From Hydrogenophilales bacterium RIFOXYD1_FULL_62_11 (GTDB taxonomy: Bacteria; Pseudomonadota; Gammaproteobacteria; Burkholderiales; Thiobacillaceae): a stretch of 26,721 bases of DNA. The notes beneath the pieces were generated by a model, which saw only the letters and a list, made by a program, of their open reading frames with translations, did no database searches and had not been told where the DNA came from. The DNA lies in contig MGZO01000117.1 of the NCBI GenBank assembly GCA_001802655.1, positions 1-26,721 on the forward strand. The letters are read 5' to 3'. The position numbers and the translations under genes were made by a program. Below are positions 1 to 7,468 of the stretch, in pieces (the stretch's first letter is position 1; every line of letters begins with the position of its first letter).

Positions 1-899
1 TAGCGGGCGTCGACGGAGACGATGCATTTGCCGTGGGCGTCGTAGCCTTTTTCATCGACGCCTGTCCCTTCCCAGCGGATGGTGATGCCGAGTTCCTTGG
101 CTGCGGCGTCGACGAAGTCTCTGACCGAGTACTGGACGCCGGTGGCGATGACGAAGTCTTCGGCCTGGTCCTGCTGCAGCATGAGCCACTGCATTTCGAC
201 GTAGTCCTTGGCGTGGCCCCAGTCGCGTTTGGCGTCCATGTTGCCGAGGAACAGGCAGTCCTGCAGGCCGAGCTTGATGCGGGCAAGGGCGCGGGTGATT
301 TTGCGGGTGACGAAGGTTTCGCCGCGGATGGGGGATTCGTGGTTGAACAGGATGCCGTTGCAGGCATACATGCCGTAAGCCTCACGGTAGTTGATGGTGA
401 TCCAGTAGGCGTAGAGCTTGGCGCAGGCGTAGGGGCTGCGCGGGTAGAAGGGGGTGGTTTCCTTCTGCGGGATTTCCTGGACGAGGCCGAACAGTTCGCT
501 GGTGCTGGCCTGGTAGAAACGGGTTTTCTTTTCGAGGCCGAGGATGCGGATGGCCTCCAAAATGCGCAGGGCGCCGAGGGCGTCGCTGTTGGCGGTGTAT
601 TCGGGTTCTTCGAAGCTGACGGCGACGTGCGATTGCGCGGCGAGGTTGTAGATTTCGTCGGGCTGGACCTGCTGGATGATGCGGATGAGGCTAGAGCTGT
701 CGGTGAGGTCGCCGTGGTGCAGGATGAATTTGCGCTGGGTGACTTCGGGACCTTCGTACAGGTGGTCGATGCGGTCGGTGTTGAATAGCGAGGTGCGGCG
801 CTTGATGCCGTGGACTTCGTAGCCCTTCTCCAGCAGAAATTCGGCGAGGTAGGCGCCGTCCTGGCCGGTGACGCCGGTTATTAGGGCTTTTTTGGTCAT
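1..899 (-). CDS. gmd: GDP-mannose 4,6-dehydratase, 3' end cut by window edge
   Basis: Converts GDP-D-mannose to GDP-4-keto-6-deoxy-D-mannose in the cytoplasm, the precursor of GDP-fucose, GDP-rhamnose and related sugars. About 299 codons are visible from the ATG at 899-897; the family is usually about 340-370 residues, so the C-terminus lies beyond the left edge. The N-terminus has the Rossmann NAD(P) motif TGVTGQDG (residues 8-15), then the catalytic-region motif QASTSELFG and the SDR Tyr/Lys pair (Tyr157, Lys161 in YACAK). The visible end, IVSVDAR, also matches the family. An AGGA Shine-Dalgarno lies just before the ATG. It is divergent from the DUF1800 gene and on the same strand as the EPS locus, so it may feed that polymer (inference). 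Identification is firm. Confidence 0.96.
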   Translation of the reverse strand, partial: MTKKALITGVTGQDGAYLAEFLLEKGYEVHGIKRRTSLFNTDRIDHLYEGPEVTQRKFILHHGDLTDSSSLIRIIQQVQPDEIYNLAAQSHVAVSFEEPEYTANSDALGALRILEAIRILGLEKKTRFYQASTSELFGLVQEIPQKETTPFYPRSPYACAKLYAYWITINYREAYGMYACNGILFNHESPIRGETFVTRKITRALARIKLGLQDCLFLGNMDAKRDWGHAKDYVEMQWLMLQQDQAEDFVIATGVQYSVRDFVDAAAKELGITIRWEGTGVDEKGYDAHGKCIVSVDAR

Positions 900-989
900 G
901 TTCCTGGGCTCACAACAATTACGGAAAGCGGAATTGTCCTGTTTTTCAGGCCTGGCTGTCATTAGTTTTGCAGACCAGCCCCCTGGCCT

Positions 990-1017
990 CTTATTGAATC
1001 AACACTTTAATTGTCCA
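990..1017 (-). promoter_or_regulatory. candidate sigma-70 promoter for gmd
   Basis: On the minus strand TGGACA (1017-1012) is followed after 16 nt by AATAAG (995-990). These match the -35 and -10 consensus at about five and four of six positions. It lies about 90 nt upstream of the gmd start. This is a pattern match only. Confidence 0.25.
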
Positions 1018-1144
1018 CATTGGCCGTTGCCCTACCCGACAGCGCGGTTGAAGCATCAGCGCTACTGCTTAAGTCTCATGCTGTGTGACTGACCCTGGTG
1101 GTCTCGTCGCCACACCCCCAGTTATTTTCGGAAGCAAAAGCTCT

Positions 1145-1173
1145 TTGTTGCAAAATAAATATAAGTATATTAG
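1145..1173 (+). promoter_or_regulatory. candidate sigma-70 promoter for the DUF1800-DUF1501 pair
   Basis: TTGTTG (1145-1150), a 17-nt A+T-rich spacer and TATTAG (1168-1173) resemble a sigma-70 promoter pointing at the DUF1800 start at 1301. This is the most A+T-rich part of the intergenic region. It would give a leader of about 120 nt. No operator was recognised. Confidence 0.35.
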
Positions 1174-1300
1174 CCCGCCCTAAACTTCCATTTGCTTGCG
1201 CCGATAACTAAAAACTGATCCAGCTTAGTGAATTCTGATAGCAGGGTTGGGCGGCGTGTCTTTGAGGCTGATAAGGACACACGAATAGAGTGGGGGTCAC

Positions 1301-4300
1301 ATGTTTTTTCGAAAGATTTTTCTGTTTTTGTCGCTGGCACTGTTGGGCCTGTTCAGTATGCAACAGGCCCTGGCTGCCACACCCAACCTCACGGTTCGGC
1401 TGATTGATCATGTCAGCAATGCCTGGCTCAGCGGACAGGAGGTGCACGCCTACGAAAAGGCGTCTGACGGCACGCTGACCTGGCGGGCGGTGCGGACCAC
1501 GGACGGCAATGGCCAGGCGCAGTTTGACCTGGACGGTCTGGGGAGTGGGAAGGCATTTGTGCTCCAGGCCCAGCCGTTCGGCTACTGGGTGAAAAGCGAC
1601 GAGGTCAGCACAGCGGGAGCCTATGGTTTCCGGGTAGGCAAGCTCCAGGTCAAGATTCTGGACGGTCAGACGGGCCAGGGCAAGGGCAGCCAGCCAGTCA
1701 CCGTCAAACGCTGGCAGGCGGACGGCAACCATACCTGGGCGATGTCGGCGACGACGGACGCGCAAGGCTGGGTGAAACTGGATCCGCCGGACGCAGGAAA
1801 AGTGGCCCACGTGCTTACAGCGGTGAGCCCCACGGACGGACAGGAGAAACTCAGCGGGCAACTGTGGGGCGGCCCTGCACAACAGTTCGTGTTGGGTAAC
1901 GCCGCCCTGGTAGCCCAACTGCAAGACGGGATGAGTGGCGCGGCTCTGCCCGCGCAATGGATGGAGGCCTGGGAGAAAGTAGCCGACGGCAGCCTTGCGC
2001 TGCGGGCTAAGCGCAAGACCGACACGGCAGGCGTGGCCAAATTCGACCTGGACGGTTTGGGAGCGGGCCGTGTCTACCTGCTGAAAGCCCAGCCCTACCT
2101 GCAAGCCGTGAGCAGCGGCGAACTCACTACAACAGCCGGAACATACCCACTCAAAGCAGGCAAGCTGCAAGTGCAGATTCTGGACGGGCGCAACGGCACC
2201 CCCTATGCCTGGAGCGACGTTACCCTGTTGGAGAAGCAGGTGGACGGCAGCCTCAAATGGAACGCTAAGGTACGCACGGACGGCACCGGCCTACTCAAGA
2301 TGGACCCGGCGCAGTTGGGCGCGCGGCCCTACGTGCTGAGGGCAGTGAGCATGGTGGATGGCACCCAAAAGGACAGCCCGGAATATGCAGCTGGGGGCAG
2401 CTATTCATTCACGGTGGGCGGCGCCGGATTGACGGTTCGGCTGATTGATCATGTCAGCAATGCCTGGCTCAGCGGACAGGAGGTGCACGCCTACGAAAAG
2501 GCGTCTGACGGCACGCTGACCTGGCGGGCGGTGCGGACCACGGACGGCAATGGCCAGGCGCAGTTTGACCTGGACGGTCTGGGGAGTGGGAAGGCATTTG
2601 TGCTCCAGGCCCAGCCGTTCGGCTACTGGGTGAAAAGCGACGAGGTCAGCACAGCGGGAGCCTATGGTTTCCGGGTAGGGACTACCCAAGTCACCTTGAC
2701 CGATGCGGATAACGCTGCCCCCTTGGTAGGCAAAACCATTACGGCCTTGGAAAAGCTGCCCACCGGTGCTTTGCGCTGGGCCATGCAAGGGACCACCAAT
2801 GCCCAGGGACAGGCGAAGTTTGACCTGGAGGGCTTGGGCAAAGGGGCAGTATATGTGCTGCGAGCAAGCAATCCATTTGCTGACGGCAAGGACTACTACA
2901 GTAACTTGCTGACCTGGCAGGGCGCTTTCGCTTTTGCCTTGAAAAATGGCAAAACCAATGAGCCGGACAAGGTGCTGCCGGTGGTCCATATTTCGTTCCC
3001 GGCCCAGGCGGACCAGGTGGTAGCCGGAGGATTCCGGTTGTACGGCACCGCCTCGGATGACGTGGCGATGAAGGAGGTGCGGGTCGTCCTGACCCTGCCT
3101 TCCGGTGCGGTGCTGGATTTGCCCGCTAGTTTCAATGCGGGCAATCAGACTTGGACACTGGACACTGGGGCCTTGTCAAATCCGGCCCCCGGCACCTTGC
3201 ATGTGGTAGTGAAGGCGGTGGACAAGAGCCAGAACGTGAGCGAGGTCGGTCTGGACCTATCCCTGGTCAACGATACGACGCCGCCAGTGATTGCGGTGAG
3301 TTCCCCTGTGGATGGCTCTGCCGTGCCTACCGGCGCCTTCCTGGTTTCGGGGGCGCTGACGGATAACACCCTGTTGCCGACTTTGACCGCAAAGGTGTCT
3401 GGCGGCGGACTAGCCAGCGCGGAGGAACGGGCGATCGAGGTGGCCGCAGGCTCCGGCCGTTGGGCGGTGATGGTGGCCCCGGATGCGGCATTCACCACGT
3501 CGGCCATCACCCTGACCCTGACGGCCAGGGATGGGGCCGGCAACACTACCGCCAAGGTGCTCAAGCTGTATCCGGGCGATGTTTACCGGCAAGCCTGGCA
3601 TGTGCTTCAGCGCACGGGCTTCAGCGGTGGGCCGGAGCAGTTGGCCGAGGTGGTGCAGACAGGGCCGGTCAATTACCTCCAGCAGCAGCTTTCCCCCATT
3701 ACGCTGGACGATTCGGCCTTCGCCAGCCGGCAGGCAGGCTGGCTGGACAGTGGCGGCTATATGGAGACGGATTACCTGCGCCATGCCCTCTACAGCCGCA
3801 AGCAATTGCAGGAGGTGATGACCTGGTTCTGGGACAACCACTTCAGCACCTATTTCTACAAGCACGGCGTCAGCGCCTATGAGCTGGATGAGGGGGCGGC
3901 CTTCCGGACCCATGCCCTAGGCAATTTCCGCGACCTGCTGGGGATCAGCGCCAAGAGTCCGGCCATGCTCTACACCCTCGACGGCGTCACTAGCCACATG
4001 GGCAACCCCAACGAGAATTACGCCCGGGAGCTGATGGAGCTGCACACCTTGGGGGTGGTCGGCGGCTACACCCAGACCGATGTGGAAGAGGTAGCCCGGG
4101 CCTTTACCGGCTGGACGGTGAAGGACGGCGCTTTCTATTTCAATGCCGGCAAGCATGACAATGGTGCCAAACTGGTGCTGGGCACCCCCCTTGCGGCTAG
4201 CGGCGGCCTGATGGATGGGGAAGGCGTGCTGGACATGCTGGCCCGTCACGCTTCCACCGCCAACCGCCTCTGTTCCAAGCTGGTGACCCTGTTTGTATCG

Positions 4301-4912
4301 GATGCGCCGGTTGCCGGACTGGTCAGCCGCTGCAGCGCAACCTTCCTGGCCCAGGCCGACGCGCCGGATCAGATCGCCCAAGTTGTGTGGACCATCCTGA
4401 ATTCGCCGGAATTCCTTGGCAGCACCTACCGGGGCCAGAAGTTCAAGACCCCCCTGGAGTTGGCCGTGGACTCGACCCGCAACCTGGGCGGGGAGAGCAG
4501 CGGTGATGATCTGGCCCTGGAATTGCCCAAGATGGGCATGGGGCTGTACACCAACTCATCTCCAACCGGCTATGCGGAAACCGGCGACCGCTGGATCTCG
4601 TCGGGTCAGTTGCTGTCCCGCATCCGCTTCCTTGACCGCCTGCTGGCAGCCACGCCGGCCAGCGGCACCACCCCGGTGAACCTGCTGGCCAAAGCCCAGG
4701 CCCGGGGAATGGAGACGGCCGAGGGCGTGGTGGGCTACCTGCTGCAGTTGAGCCTGGGACCCACCGCCACGAAGGCCCAGCGAGAACTGGGGCTGAGCAT
4801 TTTGACCCAGGACGGGGCCTTGCCTTATTTCAACTGGTCGCCCGATGCGGAAGTCCGCTTGCGCCAGTTGGAAAAGGCGATCATGGCCTTGCCCGAATAT
4901 CAGTACCAGTAA
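1301..4912 (+). CDS. exported DUF1800 protein with six N-terminal tandem repeat domains
   Basis: A 1203-residue protein with a Sec signal peptide (basic MFFRK start, hydrophobic core, ALA-A cleavage near residue 25). Residues about 28-559 hold six units of roughly 85-90 residues sharing a pattern like DGxLxWxA, TDxxGxAxFDLDGLGxGxxYVLxA and a closing F/L-x-V/A-G. I infer small beta-sandwich domains. Residues about 560-756 look like two Ig-like domains; the second opens with DTTPP. Residues about 757-1203 are a DUF1800 domain, shown by NPNENYARELMELHTLG followed by VARAFTGWT. Units 1 and 5 are identical in DNA over 248 bp. The next gene starts 11 nt downstream and encodes DUF1501, the usual partner of DUF1800, so the two form an operon. 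Domain identity is firm; the biological role is unknown. The family is generally much shorter and lacks this repeat stalk. Confidence 0.92.
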   Translation: MFFRKIFLFLSLALLGLFSMQQALAATPNLTVRLIDHVSNAWLSGQEVHAYEKASDGTLTWRAVRTTDGNGQAQFDLDGLGSGKAFVLQAQPFGYWVKSDEVSTAGAYGFRVGKLQVKILDGQTGQGKGSQPVTVKRWQADGNHTWAMSATTDAQGWVKLDPPDAGKVAHVLTAVSPTDGQEKLSGQLWGGPAQQFVLGNAALVAQLQDGMSGAALPAQWMEAWEKVADGSLALRAKRKTDTAGVAKFDLDGLGAGRVYLLKAQPYLQAVSSGELTTTAGTYPLKAGKLQVQILDGRNGTPYAWSDVTLLEKQVDGSLKWNAKVRTDGTGLLKMDPAQLGARPYVLRAVSMVDGTQKDSPEYAAGGSYSFTVGGAGLTVRLIDHVSNAWLSGQEVHAYEKASDGTLTWRAVRTTDGNGQAQFDLDGLGSGKAFVLQAQPFGYWVKSDEVSTAGAYGFRVGTTQVTLTDADNAAPLVGKTITALEKLPTGALRWAMQGTTNAQGQAKFDLEGLGKGAVYVLRASNPFADGKDYYSNLLTWQGAFAFALKNGKTNEPDKVLPVVHISFPAQADQVVAGGFRLYGTASDDVAMKEVRVVLTLPSGAVLDLPASFNAGNQTWTLDTGALSNPAPGTLHVVVKAVDKSQNVSEVGLDLSLVNDTTPPVIAVSSPVDGSAVPTGAFLVSGALTDNTLLPTLTAKVSGGGLASAEERAIEVAAGSGRWAVMVAPDAAFTTSAITLTLTARDGAGNTTAKVLKLYPGDVYRQAWHVLQRTGFSGGPEQLAEVVQTGPVNYLQQQLSPITLDDSAFASRQAGWLDSGGYMETDYLRHALYSRKQLQEVMTWFWDNHFSTYFYKHGVSAYELDEGAAFRTHALGNFRDLLGISAKSPAMLYTLDGVTSHMGNPNENYARELMELHTLGVVGGYTQTDVEEVARAFTGWTVKDGAFYFNAGKHDNGAKLVLGTPLAASGGLMDGEGVLDMLARHASTANRLCSKLVTLFVSDAPVAGLVSRCSATFLAQADAPDQIAQVVWTILNSPEFLGSTYRGQKFKTPLELAVDSTRNLGGESSGDDLALELPKMGMGLYTNSSPTGYAETGDRWISSGQLLSRIRFLDRLLAATPASGTTPVNLLAKAQARGMETAEGVVGYLLQLSLGPTATKAQRELGLSILTQDGALPYFNWSPDAEVRLRQLEKAIMALPEYQYQ
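1391..1638 (+). repeat. 248-bp exact duplication, copy 1 (within DUF1800 gene)
   Basis: Identical base for base to 2432-2679, with both boundaries found by direct comparison. It encodes residues about 31-112, the first repeat domain. The offset between copies is 1041 bp, exactly 347 codons, so the reading frame is kept. Confidence 0.95.
2432..2679 (+). repeat. 248-bp exact duplication, copy 2 (within DUF1800 gene)
   Basis: Identical to 1391-1638. It encodes the fifth repeat domain (residues about 378-459). The other four units in the protein are clearly diverged at both DNA and protein level, so this pair arose by recent duplication or gene conversion (inference). Confidence 0.95.
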
Positions 4913-4923
4913 GGAAGAATTAA

Positions 4924-6174
4924 ATGGATAGACGGACTTTCCTCGGCCAGGCTCTGAAGCATCTGGCGTTCGGCACCCTGCTCATGGGCGGCGGACCAGG
5001 CGGCTTGTTGCTGGGCCAGGCGCGCGCCGCCGCCACCGGGCGCACGCTGGTGGTGGTATTTTTGCGGGGCGGTTGCGACGGCCTCAACATGCTGGTGCCG
5101 CATGGCGAGGATGCCTATTACAGCCTGCGCCCAACCCTAGGCATCGCTCCACCTTCGGCTGGCAATCCCCTTTCCGCCCTGGACCTGGACGGCTTCTTCG
5201 GCTTCCACCCATCCATGGCCGCCCTTCACGGTTTATACCAGAACGGTTGGGTGGCGGCCTTGCCGGCAGTGCACTACCCATCCGCTTCCCGATCCCATTT
5301 CGTCGGGCAGGACATCATCGAGAACGCCACTGCCCAGCCTTCCACAACCGGCTGGCTTGGGCGCTACCTCGCCACCCTTTCCGGTGCGGAACAGAAGGCC
5401 TTGGCCCTGACGGCCGGCGTGCCGCGCAGCCTGTTGGGCTCGGTACCGGTTTCCGCCCTTGCCGACCTGCGCGGCCTTAGCCTGGCGGCCACCACGGCGG
5501 ATCAAGACCTACTGTCAGCCATGATGGCGAGCGAGTACAGTCGCGCCCCGATTGCCGGCCACCCACATGATGCGGGCTTACGGGCGGCGGGCCGGCAACT
5601 CCAGATCGATATAGCGGAACTGCAAAACGTCGACGCCTTACCAACAGCGAACGGCGCCGCCTATCCCGCCACCGCTTTTGGCCGCCAGATGCGCCAGGCC
5701 GCCGGTCTGATCAAAACCCGGCCTGGGACCGAACTGGTTGCCTTGGACTTGGGCGGGTGGGATACCCATCGCGCGCAGGGAGGTGGACAGCCGGACGGGG
5801 CCCAAGCCAAACTTCTGAGCCAATTGTCGAATGCAACCGCCGCTTTCTACGCTGACCTGGGTAGTGCAGCCTCGGGCGTGCTTTTGCTTGCCGTTACCGA
5901 GTTCGGCCGCACGGCCGCCGAAAACAGCAGCGGTGGCACCGATCATGGCAATGCCTCCACCTGGCTGGCTGTAGGGCCCATGGTCAATGGCGGTGTGCAC
6001 TCGGTGGCGGGCTGGCCCGGGCTGGCGCCGACCCAACTCCACGAGGGTCGCTATCTGGCCCAAAGCACGGACTACCGCGATATTTACGGAAAGATACTGA
6101 CCCGTCATCTGGGCGTGTCCAACCCATCTGGTTTGCTGGCGGGGTATGCAGCTCAGTCAATAGGGTTCTTGTAA
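4924..6174 (+). CDS. DUF1501 family exported protein (Tat-type signal)
   Basis: A 416-residue protein starting MDRRTFLGQ, a twin-arginine-like N-terminus followed by a hydrophobic Gly/Leu stretch and an Ala-rich cleavage region near residue 36. The DUF1501 signature GGxDGLN appears as GGCDGLN (residues 49-55). Further conserved-looking motifs are GGWDTH (D280, H282) and TDHGN (D340, H341). As I recall, DUF1501 belongs to the alkaline phosphatase/sulfatase superfamily, and these Asp/His motifs fit metal ligands of that fold. This is established-family knowledge plus inference; no activity is proven by sequence. A GGAAG Shine-Dalgarno at 4913-4917 supports the ATG at 4924. It is the second gene of the DUF1800-DUF1501 operon, and Tat export suggests it folds with a cofactor before export. 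Confidence 0.9.
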   Translation: MDRRTFLGQALKHLAFGTLLMGGGPGGLLLGQARAAATGRTLVVVFLRGGCDGLNMLVPHGEDAYYSLRPTLGIAPPSAGNPLSALDLDGFFGFHPSMAALHGLYQNGWVAALPAVHYPSASRSHFVGQDIIENATAQPSTTGWLGRYLATLSGAEQKALALTAGVPRSLLGSVPVSALADLRGLSLAATTADQDLLSAMMASEYSRAPIAGHPHDAGLRAAGRQLQIDIAELQNVDALPTANGAAYPATAFGRQMRQAAGLIKTRPGTELVALDLGGWDTHRAQGGGQPDGAQAKLLSQLSNATAAFYADLGSAASGVLLLAVTEFGRTAAENSSGGTDHGNASTWLAVGPMVNGGVHSVAGWPGLAPTQLHEGRYLAQSTDYRDIYGKILTRHLGVSNPSGLLAGYAAQSIGFL

Positions 6175-6185
6175 ACGCCTTCCAT

Positions 6186-6215
6186 GGCTTGTTTTCCTGG
6201 TATCAGGAACAAGCC
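6186..6215. terminator. candidate terminator hairpin between convergent genes
   Basis: Left arm 6186-6199 and right arm 6204-6215 form a 12-bp stem (CCTG/CAGG, TT/AA, GGCTTG/CAAGCC) with a 2-nt bulge and a GTAT loop. It begins 12 nt after the DUF1501 stop, where termination is expected between convergent genes. A C-run rather than a T-run follows, so intrinsic termination is not certain. Confidence 0.4.
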
Positions 6216-6353
6216 CCCCTTATGCCATGGGGGAAACGAATACTAGATCCCTTGGCAGCTTGTTGAAGTGATGGCAAAAAAACCGCTTGTTTGCCAGTGC
6301 AGAGGCAGGCCTACCCGGTCTCTGGCCGTTATCCCCCGGCTGCCGATAACACG

Positions 6354-7454
6354 CTACACCCACCCCAGCAACAGCTTCTCGTAATCCCCCAGAATCTTGT
6401 CCCAGGTGAACTCCGCCGCATGGCGGGCCCGGCTGGCGGCCTGCAACTGCGCGAGTTGGCCGGGGTCGCCCAGCAAAACCTCGATCTGCTGCGAGCAGCC
6501 ATCCTCACCACTGAAATACACCCCGCCATCCCCGGCTACCCAGCGGTTGTAGAGGTTGTCGTGCGCCAGCACCGCATTGCCGGCACCCAGCGCCTCCACC
6601 AGCGAAGGATTGGTGCCGCCCACCTGGTGGCCATGCACATAAAACCGGGAATGAAAACGCAGCGCCTGCACCACCGCCTTGTCGTAGACCGCACCGGGAA
6701 AAATCACCTCGTCCGATGCCGCCGCTTTGACCGCGCGCTGATAGGCATGGCCCGGATCGTATTTACCCAGCACCAGCAGCTTGCAGCCGCGGGGCTTGCG
6801 CGACCACGCCTGCACCACTTCCAGAATCGAATTTTCCGGCTCGGCGCGCGCGATCAAAATCACGTAAGCACCCGGCTCCAGTCCGTAAGGTGCAATCAAG
6901 CCGGCATCGGCGGCATCCACCCGATCCGAGCCATAGGGAATCATGGTGATCTTGCCTGCCGCCACCCGCGTGGCCAGATGCTTCTTGATCTCCGGATGGT
7001 CGGCCACCAGATGATTGCCCAGCCAGCAGCCCGCCCAGTCGTTGAGCCAGAACCAGGCCTTGGCCACCCCGCCCCACTTCTGCCGCCGCCATTCCACGCC
7101 ATCCATGTTGATGACGTTCTTCAACCCACGCAGGCGATACAACGCGCAGAACACCGCCGTGTTGTACCCCAGCGTCAGCACCAAACCTTTTTCTCCCGCT
7201 GCATGCACGGTGGATTTCCAGTCGAACACAATCGTGCCCGCCGCGCCCGTCGTCGCCACCGGCATGCGCACCCGCCGCACGCTGCGCCAGGCGTCCTCGA
7301 ACACCGGCCCCGCGCCGTCTTCCTGGCAATACACCGTCACCTGCCAGCCGCGCTCCGCCAGATAGGGCGCCAGATGCTCGGCAAAGGTCTCGAAGCCGCC
7401 GTGGGCGGCGGGCACGCCGCGCGTGCCGAGGATTCTGATCCTGTTGTTGGTCAT
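6354..7454 (-). CDS. glycosyltransferase family 1/4, DUF1972 (rhamnosyltransferase-like) type
   Basis: A 366-residue cytoplasmic glycosyltransferase, likely adding a sugar to the lipid-linked EPS repeat unit. The N-terminus RIRILGTRGVPAAHGGFETFAEHLA is the DUF1972 hallmark seen in rhamnosyl- and related transferases. A GT-B C-terminal half carries GGTNPSLVEALGAG (residues about 279-292), the nucleotide-sugar binding region. Start choice: an in-frame TTG at 7472 overlaps the upstream stop by 3 nt, but the ATG at 7454 puts the beta-strand RIRILG at the usual distance and is preferred. It is the last gene of the minus-strand run and faces the DUF1501 gene. Donor and acceptor cannot be read from sequence. 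Confidence 0.88.
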   Translation of the reverse strand: MTNNRIRILGTRGVPAAHGGFETFAEHLAPYLAERGWQVTVYCQEDGAGPVFEDAWRSVRRVRMPVATTGAAGTIVFDWKSTVHAAGEKGLVLTLGYNTAVFCALYRLRGLKNVINMDGVEWRRQKWGGVAKAWFWLNDWAGCWLGNHLVADHPEIKKHLATRVAAGKITMIPYGSDRVDAADAGLIAPYGLEPGAYVILIARAEPENSILEVVQAWSRKPRGCKLLVLGKYDPGHAYQRAVKAAASDEVIFPGAVYDKAVVQALRFHSRFYVHGHQVGGTNPSLVEALGAGNAVLAHDNLYNRWVAGDGGVYFSGEDGCSQQIEVLLGDPGQLAQLQAASRARHAAEFTWDKILGDYEKLLLGWV

Positions 7455-7468
7455 ATTCGCAAATTCAA

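Larger units (their letters stand above)
900..1300. other. divergent intergenic region between gmd and the DUF1800 gene
   Basis: This 401-bp non-coding stretch separates two divergent genes and is clearly richer in A+T than the coding DNA on either side, especially around 1140-1175. It holds a candidate promoter for each direction (listed separately). A 74-codon open frame at 868-1092 overlaps the start of gmd and has no recognisable family, so I do not call it a gene. No RNA gene, repeat or mobile element was recognised. Confidence 0.6.

Noticed and set aside
33..788. 251-codon open frame on the plus strand
   Set aside because: It is antisense to gmd, whose motifs are unmistakable; its Gly/Val/Asp/Phe-rich make-up is a frame shadow.
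1208..2170. 320-codon minus-strand open frame opposite the DUF1800 gene
   Set aside because: No recognisable domain; its long length comes from the G+C-rich repeat DNA, and part of its text recurs in another shadow frame because of the 248-bp duplication.
1391..2679. Possible insertion sequence or CRISPR from the exact repeat pair
   Set aside because: Only two copies, both in frame inside one protein repeat array, with no transposase, target duplication or short regular spacers.
6272..6350. Short inverted repeats TGGCAAA/TTTGCCA and GTTATC/GATAAC
   Set aside because: Stems are 6-7 bp with 11-nt loops and no T-run on either strand; too weak to call a terminator for the minus-strand run.
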